A stretch of 64,000 nt of DNA, from positions 1,736,001-1,800,000 of the forward strand of contig CP042279.1 of the NCBI GenBank assembly GCA_007858575.1, written 5' to 3'. The notes beneath the pieces were generated by a model that saw only the letters and a program-made list of their open reading frames with translations, made no database searches and was not told the origin of the DNA. The stretch is from Streptomyces sp. WAC08241 (GTDB lineage Bacteria > Actinomycetota > Actinomycetes > Streptomycetales > Streptomycetaceae). Shown in pieces: positions 22,169 to 35,724 of this stretch. Within the stretch, counting starts at the first letter, position 1. Every line of letters starts with the position of its first letter. The position numbers were made by a program, and so were the translations under genes.

Positions 22169-22969
22169 ATGGAACCCCCGCGCCCGCGCGCGCCGCGCGA
22201 CCCCCGTGACCTGCTCGCCCTGTACGACCGCCAGGTGCGCCGCGAGGCCCGCCCCGAAGGCCCCGGCTGCCGCGTCGAGCACGTCGGGGCGTCGTCCGCG
22301 CCACCGGCCCCGCGCACGCGTGGAACGGCGTCCTCTGGTCGGGCCTCGACGGCCCCGGCGCCGACGCCGCCGTCGCCGCGCAGATCGACCACTACGGGCC
22401 GCGGGCCTGCCCTTCGAATGGAAGCTGTACGGGCACGACGCCCCGCCGACCTCGGCGACCGGCTCCGCGCGGCGGGCTTCACCGCCGGGGAGCCCGAGAC
22501 CCTGATGGCCGCCGAGGCCGCCGCCCTGCCCCGGGACGTCCCGCTCCCCGGGGGCGTCGAACTCCGCGCCGTCACCGACGAGGCGGGCGTACGCCAGGTG
22601 GTCGAGGTCCACGCGCGCGCCTTCGGCACCGACAGCGCCTCCCTGGGCCGTCAGCTCCTCGACCGGCTCGCGGCCGACCCCGGCGGCGTCGCCGCCGTGG
22701 TCGCCCTCGCCCACGGCGAACCCGTCGGCGCGGCCCGTCTCGAACTCCACCCCGGCACCGACTTCGCCGGCCTCTGGGGCGGCGGCACCGTCGAGGGCTG
22801 GCGCGGCCGGGGCCTCTACCGCGCCCTCGTCTCCCACCGCGCCCGCATCGCCGCCGACCGGGGCCACCGCTACGTCCAGGTCGACGCGGCGCCCACGAGC
22901 CGCCCGATCCTGCGCCGCCTCGGCTTCCTCGAACTGACCACCACGACCCCGTACGCGTACGAGGTCTGA
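22169..22969 (+). CDS. GNAT-family N-acetyltransferase
   Basis: About 266 residues. The C-terminal GNAT domain has [40 protein letters not shown], the acetyl-CoA loop [20 protein letters not shown] and the final [20 protein letters not shown]. The N-terminal ~110 residues form an extra domain ([20 protein letters not shown]) common in two-domain Streptomyces GNATs. Breaks near 22288, 22397 and 22440. Target unknown. It is convergent with the pentapeptide-repeat gene. Confidence 0.83.
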   Translation: MEPPRPRAPRDPRDLLALYDRQVRREARPEGPGCRVEHVGASSAPPAPRTRGTASSGRASTAPAPTPPSPRRSTTTGRGPALRMEAVRARRPADLGDRLRAAGFTAGEPETLMAAEAAALPRDVPLPGGVELRAVTDEAGVRQVVEVHARAFGTDSASLGRQLLDRLAADPGGVAAVVALAHGEPVGAARLELHPGTDFAGLWGGGTVEGWRGRGLYRALVSHRARIAADRGHRYVQVDAAPTSRPILRRLGFLELTTTTPYAYEV

Positions 22970-22984
22970 TCGGGGCGCCGCTCC

Positions 22985-23799
22985 TCAGGCGGTCCAGTGC
23001 GCGGGCCGCTCGAAGCCCTCCGGGAGGCGGGTGGCGGCGTTCCCCGGGCCGCGTTCACCTGGGGCTGCGTGAGGAAGAGGGCGCCCGTCAGGTCCGCGCC
23101 CGACAGGTCGGCGTCCCGCAGGTCGGCACCGATCAGATCGGCGAGCGACAGGTCCGCCCCCGTCAGGTCGGCGGCGATGAGCAGCGCCCCGCGCAGGTCC
23201 GCGCCCCGCAGCTTCGCCCCGCGCAGCCGCTTGCCGATCAGGTCCGCCCCGCGCCGGCTTCTTCGGCCGGCCGCCGGCCGTGGCGCGGACCAGCTCGCTC
23301 GTCCGGAGCAGCAGCGGATTCACCCCGGCCCGCACGGCGTTCACGTCCAGCTCCTCCAGCGCGTCCGGCGTACCCGACGCGAGCGCCTCGACCCGGGCGA
23401 GCGCCGCCCGCACCTCGGCGTGGACGGGACGGGCGGCGGGCAGCGCCAGGGCCTCGGCGAGATGACGCAGCAGCTCGTGCAGCCCGCGCACCACCGGGAA
23501 CACCTCGTACATCTGCCGGGCCGTCTCCGGGGCCTCGCGCCAGGACACGCCGCCGAAGGTCACCAGGGACACCCGCTGGCCGGCGCCGAAGCAGTCGTAC
23601 ACCGTGCAGCCCTGAAACCGCTCGGCCGCAGCCGCGTGTGGATGCCGCAGCGGAAGTCCTCCCGCAGGTTGCGGCAGGGCTCGCCGGAGGGCTTGTCCAC
23701 GGCGAAGTCCGCCGACCTGGCGAAGGGCAGCGCCACGCAGCACAGGCCGAAGCAGTTCGCGCAGTCGCCGCGCAGCGCGGATTCCCGGGTGTCGGGCAC
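22985..23799 (-). CDS. Pentapeptide-repeat protein with N-terminal cysteine cluster
   Basis: About 271 residues. The GTG start at 23799 is inferred from AAGGAA upstream. The N-terminus has clustered cysteines, CANCFGLCCVALPFARSADF, then PCRNL, FRCGIH and GCTVYDCFGAGQR, suggesting metal or Fe-S binding. The C-terminal ~55 residues are A(D/N)LxG pentapeptide repeats: LRGAKLRGADLRGALLIAAD and TGADLSLADLIGADLRDADL. This fusion is seen in other streptomycetes with no known function. Breaks near 23623, 23255 and 23040. Confidence 0.78.
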
Positions 23800-23927
23800 G
23801 GTGAAACGATTCCTTAGGTGTGGGGAGGGGCGCCGGGGAGAGGGGCCCGTCCACCGTATCGCGCCCGGTCCCGTGCTCTCGGCGAAATTCGTTGCCGAGA
23901 TCACCGGGGCCGGTGAGGATCGACGCA

Positions 23928-25446
23928 TGCCGACGTTCACGACGTATGACGGAACCGAACTCGCCTACCGCACGCAGGGGGAGGGCGAGCCGCTGGTGTG
24001 CCTGGCGGGCGGGCCGATGCGCGACGCCGCCTACCTCGGCGACCTCGGCGGACTCGACGCCCACCGCACGCTCGTCCTCCTCGACGCCCGGGGCACCGGG
24101 GCGAGCGCCGTGCCCGCCGACCCCGGCACGTACCGCTGCGACCGGCAGGTCGGCGACGTCGAGGCGCTCCGCGCCCACCTCGGCCTGGAGCGGATCGACC
24201 TCCTCGGCCACTCGGCGGGCGGCAACCTCGCGACCCTGTACGCCGCCGCCCATCCCGGGCGGATCCGCTCCTCGTCCTCGTCACCTCCGCGGGCCGCGCG
24301 CTCGGCGTCACCACCACCGACGAGGAGTGGGACGCGGCCGCCGAGGTCTTCGCCGACCGGCCCTGGTACCCGGAGGCCAGGGCCGCGCTCGACGCGATCG
24401 GCCCCGACACCCCGCTGTCCCGCGTGTGCGAGATCACCGCGCCCTTCGCCTACGGCCGCTGGGACGGGGCCGCCCGGGAACACGCGGCCGCCGCCGACCG
24501 GCAGACCCGCTGGGAGGCCGCCGGCGCCTACCACGGCGAGGGCGCCTACGAACCGGCGGCGACCCGCCGCGCCCTCACCGCGCTCACCGCGCCGGTCCTG
24601 GTCCTCGCGGGGAGCACGACGCCGGACCGGCCCCGCCAAGGCCGCGGAGGCGACCGCCCTCTTCCCCTCCGCCGAGCTCGTCGTCCAGGCCGGCGCCGGG
24701 CACTACCCCTGGGTGGACGACCCGGACGCCTTCGTCCGCGCGGTCGCCGCCTTCCTCGATCCCGCCGTCCGCACGGTCACCGTGGACGGCGTGCGCTCGC
24801 CCACCGGGTCGCGGGACTTGAGGACGCCCCGCCCGTCGTCCTGGTCCACGGGCGCGGCGAGAACAGCACCACTTGGGCGCGGGTGGCGGCCGACCTGGCC
24901 GCCGACCACCGGGTGTACGCGCTCGACCTGCGCGGCCACGGACTCAGCGACCGGCGCCCCGGCGGCTACGGCTTCGACGCCTTCCGCGACGAGCTCGGCG
25001 GCTTCCTCAAGACCCTCGGCCTCACCGGCGCCACCGTCGTCGCCCACTCGATGGGCGCCGCCGCCGCGTACCTCCTCGCCCGGGACGAGCCCGGCCTCGT
25101 CGGCCGCCTCGTCCTGGAGGAACCCCCGGTCTTCTTCCCGCTCGACCCGCCGCGCCCCGTCGCCGAACGGCCCGAGGGCCCCTCGGCTTCGACTGGGAGG
25201 TGGTCCGGGCCACCGACGCCCAGCTCAACGACCCCGACCCCGACTGGCGCGACCGGCTCGCGTCGATCACCGCCCCCACCCTGGTCTCTGGCCGGCGGCC
25301 CGACCAGCCACGTGCCCCAGGAACGGCTGTCCTGGCTGGCGGACCGGATCCCCGGAGCCCGTCTCGCCACCGTCGACGCCGGCCACCTGATCCACACCGA
25401 CCGCGCGGCCGAATTCCTCTCCCTGGCAAGGGAGTTCGGCCTGTAG
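23928..25446 (+). CDS. Tandem double alpha/beta hydrolase
   Basis: About 506 residues containing two complete hydrolase domains in one reading frame. Domain 1 (1-~280) has the elbow LLGHSAGGNLATLYAAAHPG, acid strand APVLVLAGEHD and histidine GAGHYPWVDDP. Domain 2 (~285-506) restarts with TVTVDGVRLAHRVAG, PPVVLVHGRGENSTTW, elbow VVAHSMGAAAAYLLARDEPG and histidine DAGHLIHTDRAAEF. No stop codon or ribosome site is seen at the join (24760-24830). Breaks near 24270, 24610, 24635, 24812, 25190, 25290 and 25320. Substrates unknown. Two overlapping genes joined by error is the alternative. Confidence 0.75.
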
Positions 25447-25460
25447 GGAGGAGGGCTTCC

Positions 25461-25810
25461 TCACCCGCCGTGGCGTTCCCGGGCGGCCATCACCTCGTCG
25501 CCGTGCTCGGAGGCCCACGCCCCGAACGCGCCGATCGGACCGAGCAGGGTCCGCCCCAGCGGGTGAGCCCGTACGTGACCCGGGGCGCCGCCTCCGTATG
25601 GACGCGCCGCTCCACCAGGCCGTTGAACTCCAGCCGCCGCAGCGTCTCGGTGAGGACCTTGGAGCTGATGCCGCCGACGCGCCCGCGCAGCTCGACGTGG
25701 CGGCTCGGGCCGTCGCGCAGGGCCCAGAGCACCACCGAGTTCCAGGTGTGGGCGAGCAGGTCGAAGGCCAGCCGGGCACGGCAGTCGGCGAGGTATCCGT
25801 CGGAGGTCAC
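25461..25810 (-). CDS. HxlR-family transcriptional regulator
   Basis: About 116 residues, the normal HxlR size, with a GTG start at 25810. The winged helix reads FDLLAHTWNSVVLWALRDGP, HVELRGRVGGISSKVLTETL, then RRLEFNGLVERRVHTEAAPR and VTYGLTRWG. One break near 25550, before LLGPIGAFGAWASEHGDEV. It is divergent from an NADP-dependent oxidoreductase; HxlR proteins often control such a neighbour in response to redox or electrophile stress. No clear operator was found. Confidence 0.88.
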
Positions 25811-25902
25811 GTACCGGATGGTGCCCGACCGGCTCCCTAACGTCGTTCCCGGAGTGCCGGACGTCGGCGCCGGAGGACCGGAAGACCGGAAGGACGGGAA
25901 CG

Positions 25903-26566
25903 ATGAGGATCGGTGTACTGGGCACGGGCAACATGGCGGACGCCCTCGCCACCCACTGGGTACGGGCGGGCCACGAGGTGTTCGTCGGCGGCCGCGACGC
26001 GCGCCGGGCGGAGCGGCTCGCCGCCCGGCTCGGCGGCGGGACGCGGCACGGGAACCTCGACGAGGCGGCCGGGTTCGGGGCCGTCGTCCTCGCCGCGCTG
26101 CCGTACGGCGCGGGGCGGAGGTCGTCGCGGGCGTACGGGCCTCCCTGGCCGGGCGGGTCCTGCTGGACTGCTCCAATCCGGTGGGCCCCGGCTTCCGGCT
26201 GCTCACGGACGGCGGCCCTCCGCCGCCCGCCGACTGGCTGACGCGGCGCCCGGGGCGCGGGTCGTCAAGGCCTTCAACCTCTGCCACGAGGACGTGTGGC
26301 GGATGACCCCACCCGTCTTCGACGGCCGCCCCTCGCCGTCCCGGTCTGCGGCGACGACGGGGAGGCGCTCGCCCTGGTCGAAGAGCTGGTGCGGGACACG
26401 GGCTGCACCCCGCTGGCCGGGGCGGCCTCGACCGCGCCGGACTGGTCGAGGCGACCGCCGCGCTCCTCATCGGCCTGTGGGTCGGGAGGGCGCGGACGCC
26501 CAGGCGATCGCCCCGCCCCTGGCGTTCGCCACGGGACCGGCGGAGGGCCTCCCGCCGCACCCGTGA
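25903..26566 (+). CDS. NADPH-dependent F420 reductase-like oxidoreductase
   Basis: About 221 residues. The N-terminal NADP-binding fold is MRIGVLGTGNMADALATHWV with VGGRDARRAERLA. Then come VLAALPYG, LLDCSNPVGPGFRL and VVKAFNLCHEDVWRM, as in the YncA/NADP_oxidored family of F420:NADP reductase-like proteins. Frame breaks are dense here: near 26112, 26222, 26332, 26420 and 26490. Divergent from the HxlR regulator. Substrate not known. Confidence 0.82.
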
Positions 26567-26590
26567 CCGTGCCCGCCTACCCTGGCGCGC

Positions 26591-27003
26591 ATGCACGCGG
26601 AACGCGACCTGACCCGGCTCCTCGCCGGCCTGCGACCGGAACTCGACCCCGGCCGGTACGTCTTCACCACGGTGGACGGCCCCGTCCCGGCCGGGCTCGC
26701 CCCGGTGGTCACCGTCACCGAGCCCGAGGGGCTCACCCTCGTCGTACGGCAGGAGGAGGCGGACGCGGCCTTTCTCCCGTACGACTACGTGGCCGGCCGG
26801 ATCACCCTGCGGGTGCACTCCGCCCTCGACGCCGTCGGACTCACGGCCGCCGTCGCGCGCGAACTCGCCGACGCCGGCCTGAGCGTAACGTGGTGGCCGG
26901 GTTCCACCACGACCACCTCTTCGTCGAACGCGCCCGCGCCGAGGAGGCGTTGGGCCTCCTGAACCGACTGGCGGAGCGGTCGGGCGGCGAACGGGGCGAG
27001 TGA
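26591..27003 (+). CDS. ACT-domain-containing protein
   Basis: About 137 residues. Reads as a stand-alone DUF2241/ACT_7-type protein: LTRLLAGLRPELDPGRYVFT, GLTLVVRQEEADAAF, and the ACT core RITLRVHSALDAVGLTAAVA with VAGFHHDHLFVERARAEEAL. Relatives may bind amino acids as small regulators. One break near 26885. It starts 25 bp after the oxidoreductase stop and may be cotranscribed. Confidence 0.82.
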
Positions 27004-27262
27004 GACGGTCCCGGCCGGGGCGCGCGGGGCCGGTCGCCCGTACGGCGCACCCGGAGCGATCCTCCGGGCACCTCGGGTGACCGCAGGGTGCCGGGCACCC
27101 GCGCGCGAGCCTCCCGGAGCGGGCCGCCGGGGACCCGTCCGGGCCTCGCCCGAGTCCCCTCGGAGCACGGAACGGGCACCGCGGCACACCGGTGCGGTCG
27201 GGACGGCCGCACGGAGCCGCTCGGCGCGTCGCGCCCCGCTCCGGGGCACGTACCATGGCCGT
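27004..27262. other. Intergenic region with two small hairpins
   Basis: No credible gene. CCCGGAG...CTCCGGG (27050-27068, 5-nt loop) could terminate the ACT gene, and GGGTGCCGGGCACCC (27086-27100) is a perfect short palindrome. The promoter of the following gene should lie here but I cannot point to it. Confidence 0.4.
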
Positions 27263-27762
27263 ATGTCCTTCCTCCGCCGCCGCAGCGCCGCCACACCCGC
27301 GGGCCCGGACTTCGACGTCCTGGCCATGGACCCGGGGACTGGCCCGGCAATCTCGGCGCCGGCCTGCTGCCCGCGCCCGACGGCTCCTGCCAGGGAGTGT
27401 TCCTCCGGTACGACCTGTTCGGCGGCCGCGGCCCCGCGATGATCATCGGCAACCTGCCGGAGGGCTCCCCGGCCCGCGAGCTCGCGGACGGCCAGATCCC
27501 CTTCGAGGTGGCGCAGCTCCTCGCCGCCCTGGAGAACGACGAGCCGGTCGAGGTGCTCGACACCGAGGACGTCCCCGTGATGCAGGGCGACAACCTCCTC
27601 ATCGTCCGCCGCCTCAAGCTCTCCGAGAGCCGCATCTCCTGCGTCCAGTTCGACCGCAGCGACAACGTCCTCGTGACGATCGCCAGTTGGGACCGGCCGA
27701 TCACCGACGACCTGTACGCGCTGCTCAAGCCGCTGCCCGCCGAGCTGTTCCAGCAGGGCTGA
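27263..27762 (+). CDS. Conserved hypothetical protein
   Basis: About 166 residues. Start ATG 27263 has only a weak ribosome site. One break near 27338, after DFDVLAMDPG. The rest reads DWPGNLGAGLLPAPDGSCQG, GGRGPAMIIGNLPEGSPARE, LIVRRLKLSESRISCVQFDR and ends PLPAELFQQG. I do not recognise a domain. Soluble, no membrane helix. It is 16 bp upstream of the S4-domain gene, a spacing that suggests an operon. Confidence 0.7.
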
Positions 27763-27778
27763 CGGGGAGCGGGGCAGC

Positions 27779-28144
27779 GTGAGCGCGCGCGTCGACAGTT
27801 GGATCTGGGCGGTCCGCCTGACCAAGACCCGCTCCCAGGCCGCGGCGGCCTGCCGGGCCGGACACGTCAAGGTCAACGGCGAGCGGGTCAAGCCCGCCCA
27901 GCCGGTGAAGCCCGGCGACGAGGTCCGGGTCTTCCACGGCGGCCGGGAGCGGATCGTCGAGGTCAAGGTGCTGCACACCAAGCGGATCGGCCCGCCGGTC
28001 GCCGCCGAGGCCTACGTGGACAACAGTCCGCCCCCGCCGCCGCGCGAGCACGTCGCGGTCGCCGCCGTCCGCGACCGGGGCGCGGGGCGCCCCACCAAGC
28101 GCGAGCGCCGGGAGATCGACGAACTGCGCGGCCGCCGCCCCTGA
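27779..28144 (+). CDS. S4-domain RNA-binding protein (Hsp15/HslR-like)
   Basis: Intact, 121 residues, GTG start. The S4 domain opens the protein: RVDSWIWAVRLTKTRSQAAA, ACRAGHVKVNGERVKPAQPV, KPGDEVRVFHGG. Such proteins bind structured RNA; E. coli Hsp15 rescues 50S subunits carrying nascent chains. The C-terminal tail is basic (RGAGRPTKRERREIDELRGR). A bidirectional hairpin follows, shared with the convergent geosmin synthase gene. Confidence 0.9.
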   Translation: MSARVDSWIWAVRLTKTRSQAAAACRAGHVKVNGERVKPAQPVKPGDEVRVFHGGRERIVEVKVLHTKRIGPPVAAEAYVDNSPPPPPREHVAVAAVRDRGAGRPTKRERREIDELRGRRP

Positions 28145-28154
28145 GGGAGACGTG

Positions 28155-28179
28155 AGGCCCCGGGAACCTCCCGGGGCCT
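28155..28179. terminator. Bidirectional hairpin terminator
   Basis: Perfect 11-bp stem AGGCCCCGGGA / TCCCGGGGCCT with a 3-nt loop, between the convergent 3' ends of the S4 gene and the geosmin synthase gene. Confidence 0.75.
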
Positions 28180-28188
28180 CCGCACGCG

Positions 28189-32515
<4,327 letters not shown>

Positions 32516-32818
32516 GGCGGCCTCCAAGGCGTGGGGTGACACAGGGGGCGTGCGGGGCCGAACCCGTACAGGGGTATCGGCTCCCGGACGATCCGTCAAT
32601 CACACCCGGCGCCAGGGAAGTTCCCACGTCAGAGCGGGAACGGCGGCCGAACGGCGGAGTTTCGCGGCGACGGGCCCCGGGCCTGGGACGCGTCACTGGA
32701 GTGGACCACTGGAGGGGCGCCCGTGGGGAGGGCGGGGCCGGAGAAGGCGGTGCGCCGCGTCCCGGTGTGTCGGCACCGGGACGCGGCGCACCACCCCGTG
32801 GTCGGCGGGGCCCGCCCT
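32516..32818. other. Intergenic region upstream of the amidase gene
   Basis: No gene. It should hold the amidase promoter and contains the strong terminator of the upstream APH gene (32749-32792). A GGTATC-like element occurs near 32573, but I cannot assign a -35. Confidence 0.4.
32749..32792 (-). terminator. Long perfect hairpin terminator
   Basis: A perfect 19-bp stem, GGTGCGCCGCGTCCCGGTG and its complement, with a 6-nt loop TGTCGG. It starts 27 nt beyond the stop of the APH gene on the minus strand. Confidence 0.85.
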
Positions 32819-33943
32819 TCAGCGCGTCCCGACCGCCGCGCGCACGGCCCGCCGTGCCATGGCGCAGTCGTCGTGCAGCCGCCTGAGCAGCAGCCGCTGT
32901 TCCTCCCCGGGGGCGAGCGCCCCCGAGGGCACCGGCACGGAACCGGCCGGCGGGGCCTCCTTCATGGTGCGCTGCACCGCCGTCTCGTAGGTGCGGATCT
33001 CCCGCGTGAGCACGATCATCAGGTTCACCAGGAAGGCGTCCTGAGGCCGGGCCCGCCTGCTGGGCGAGCTGACTGATCTGGCGCCGGGCCAGCGGCGCGT
33101 CACCGAGCACCGCCCACAGGGTCGCCAGGTCGTAGCCGGGCAGGTACCAGCCCGCGTGCTCCCAGTCGACCAGGACCGGCCCGGTCGGGGAGAGCAGGAC
33201 GTTGGAGAGCAGGGCGTCGCCGTGGCAGAACTGGCCCGTGCCCTGGCGGCCGCCCGCGTGCGCCAGACCGTGCAGCAGCTTCTGCAGGTCGTCCCGGTCC
33301 CGGTCGGTGAAGAGCCCGAGCTCGTGGTACCGGGCGATCCGGGCGCCGTAGTCCAGCGGGGCCTCGAACGTCCCGGCCGGCGGCCGCCAGGCGTTGAGCC
33401 GGGCGATCGCGCCGAGCGCGGCCCGCACGTCGGCGCGGGGCGGGGCCTCGACGGGGTGGCGCGAGAGGGCCGCCGCCCGTCCCGGCATCCGCTCGATCAC
33501 CAGCGTGCAGTTCTCCGGGTCCGCCGCGATCAGCCGGGGCGCCCGCACCGGCGGACGGTGCCGGACGAAGGCGCGGTAGGAAGCTATCTCGTGCCGGAAC
33601 CGCTCGACCCAGGCCGGCGAGTGGTCCAGTAAACACTTCGCGACCGCCGTGGCCCGTCCGGTCGTCCCGACGATCAGTACGGAACGACCGCTGCGCCGCA
33701 GTACCTGCACCGGCTTGAACTCCGGGCAGATGCGGTGGACCGAGGCGATCGCCATCTTGAGCTGCGCGCCCTGGGGACCGGACAGATCGATCCTCCCGCT
33801 GACCGGCTGGGTACTGGTGCCGCCCGCCCAGCGCCGCGGCCGGACGACCTGCGGCGCGGGGCGAGGTACGGTCCGGCGCCGGCGGGGACGATGCGGTGCT
33901 GCGGCCGGGGCGGGGCGGACACGGAGGACGATGCTGTGTACAT
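32819..33943 (-). CDS. Aminoglycoside phosphotransferase (APH) family protein
   Basis: About 375 residues with kinase-like fold. Seen: [20 protein letters not shown] (ATP lysine), [40 protein letters not shown], the catalytic loop [20 protein letters not shown] and metal-binding [20 protein letters not shown]. The substrate need not be an antibiotic. Streptomyces carry many such enzymes. The ATG at 33943 has a weak ribosome site, so the start is uncertain. Breaks near 33870 and 33045. Divergent from the Nsd-like regulator and followed by a 19-bp hairpin terminator. Confidence 0.85.
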
Positions 33944-34105
33944 GGAGGTGACAGATCCCTTCGTGTGCCGACGAGTTGCGTGCGTCGCCCCGCCCGCCCC
34001 CGGTCCGCACCCTGGGGAATGAGGGCCGGTCGACGGGCGGGGTGGCGCGTTCCTACCTGACACCCGCGCGCGGGTGGCGGAACATCGGGCGCACCCTGGC
34101 GAACC

Positions 34106-34123
34106 CTGGCGAATAGTCGCCAG
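34106..34123. promoter_or_regulatory. Palindrome between APH and Nsd-like genes
   Basis: CTGGCGAATAGTCGCCAG has perfect 7-bp arms and a 4-nt spacer. A further copy of the half-site CCTGGCGAA lies directly before it. It is 52 bp upstream of the regulator GTG and is a candidate operator. Confidence 0.5.
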
Positions 34124-34175
34124 CCCCATGACAGGGGGTTACTGTCAACTCAGCCGAGAACCTGGGGGCTTAGAC

Positions 34176-35665
34176 GTGACCGGAGAAACCAACACCCGTC
34201 TCGCGGACCTGTTCGGCCTGGCCGGCTGGTCCAAGGGAGAACTCGCGAGACTCGTCAACCGGCAGGCGGCGGCCATGGGCCACCCCCAGCTCGCGACCGA
34301 CACCTCGCGGGTGCGGCGGTGGATCGACCGGGGCGAGACCCCGCGCGACCCCGTCCCCGGGTGCTGGCAGCACTGTTCACCGAGCGACTCGGCCGTGTCG
34401 TGACCATCGAGGACCTCGGGTTCGTACGACACGGGCGTGCAGGGAAACGGCAGGACGTCAGCACGACGGAGAACCCTGACCAACTGCCCTGGCCACCCGA
34501 TCGTACGGCGGCGGTCCTCACCGAATTCACGGGAATGGACCTCATGCTCAACCGACGCGGCCTGGTGGGCGCGGGTGCCGCGCTTGCCGCCGGCTCCGTA
34601 CTCAGCAAGGCCATGCACGACTGGCTCCAGACCGACCCCGCCCGTCCGGGCGCCGCTCCGCGTGCCGCCGATCCCTCCACGCCGACCCCGCCGGGTTCGA
34701 CTGTTACGAGGCCGCCCCCATCGGGTCGGAGGAGATCGAGGCCCTGGAGCACTCGGTGCAGGTCTTCCGCGCCTGGGACGCCTCCCGGGGCGGCGGTCTC
34801 CAGCGCAAGGCCGTGGTGGGCCAGCTCAACGAGGTGGGCGGCATGCTCGCCTACCGCCACGCCGACCACCTCCAGCGGCGCCTGTGGGGCGTCGCCGCCA
34901 ACCTGGCCGTCCTCGCGGGCTGGATGTCCCACGACGTCGGCCTCGAACCCACGGCGCAGAAGTACTTCGTCATCGCCGCCCACGCGGCCCGCGAGAGCGG
35001 CGACCGGCCCCGGGCCGGCGAGGCGCTCTCCCGCGCCGCGCGCCAGATGGTGCACCTGGGCCGGCCCGACGACGCCCTCGACCTGATCAAGCTCGCCAAG
35101 ACGGGCTCGGGCGACCGGCTGCTGCCCAGGACCCGGGCCATGTTCCACACCATCGAGGCCTGGGCGCAGGCGTCGATGGGCCGGGGCAGGCCATGCGCCG
35201 GACCCTCGGCGAGGCCGAGGACCTGTTCGTGTCGGACCGGCGCGACGAGGCGACACCGGACTGGATGCAGAACTTCGACGAGGCCGACATGCACGGCATG
35301 GAGGCCCTCGCCTACCGCACCCTCGCCGAGCACGACCCGGCCGCCGCGGTCCCCGCGCAGCGCCACGCCAAGCTGGCGCTCGAACTGCGGAGCAAGGGGC
35401 ACGAGCGGTCCAAGCTCTTCGACCACATCTCCCTGGCCTCCGCCTGCTTCATCGCCGACGACCCGGAGCAGGCCGACCGGTACGCCCGGCTCGCCCTCAC
35501 GTCCATGGGGACACCTCCTCCCACCGGACCTGGGACCGGCTGCGGGAGATGTACCGGCTCACCGGCCAGTACGCCGACTACGCCAGGACCGACGTCCTGC
35601 GCGAGGAGATCGAGCTGGCCCTGACCCGGTCCCCGGTGAACCGCCCGAGGCCCGGACAGGCCTGA
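34176..35665 (+). CDS. NsdA/NsdB-like transcriptional regulator
   Basis: About 497 residues. GTG start with GGGGG upstream. The N-terminal HTH-like region AGWSKGELARLVNRQAAAMG and DTSRVRRWIDRGETPRDPVP, then VTIEDLG, is characteristic of the Streptomyces Nsd family, negative regulators of antibiotic production and sporulation. A hydrophobic stretch MLNRRGLVGAGAALAAGSVL follows, then a helical TPR-like C-terminal domain (GLQRKAVVGQLNEVGGMLAY, ...FVIAAHAARESGDRPRAGEA). Breaks near 34361, 34688, 35186 and 35513. Whether it is a direct DNA binder is unproven. Confidence 0.78.
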
Positions 35666-35667
35666 TC

Positions 35668-35697
35668 CCCGGCCCCTTCGGGGGACCGGGGGCCGGG
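35668..35697. terminator. Hairpin between convergent Nsd-like and PP2C genes
   Basis: Arms CCCGGCCCC and GGGGCCGGG with a 12-nt loop lie in the 59-bp gap between the two 3' ends and could stop transcription from both sides. Confidence 0.55.
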
Positions 35698-35724
35698 ACT
35701 GCCGATCATCGGTTGCCGGCCGGC

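Noticed and set aside
25844-25902. CGTTCCCG and CGGGAACG as an HxlR operator
   Set aside because: The arms are 43 bp apart, too far for one dimer site, and short enough to occur by chance.
32819-33943. Antibiotic resistance gene
   Set aside because: The APH fold is clear, but the family is broad in Streptomyces and nothing here points to an aminoglycoside substrate.
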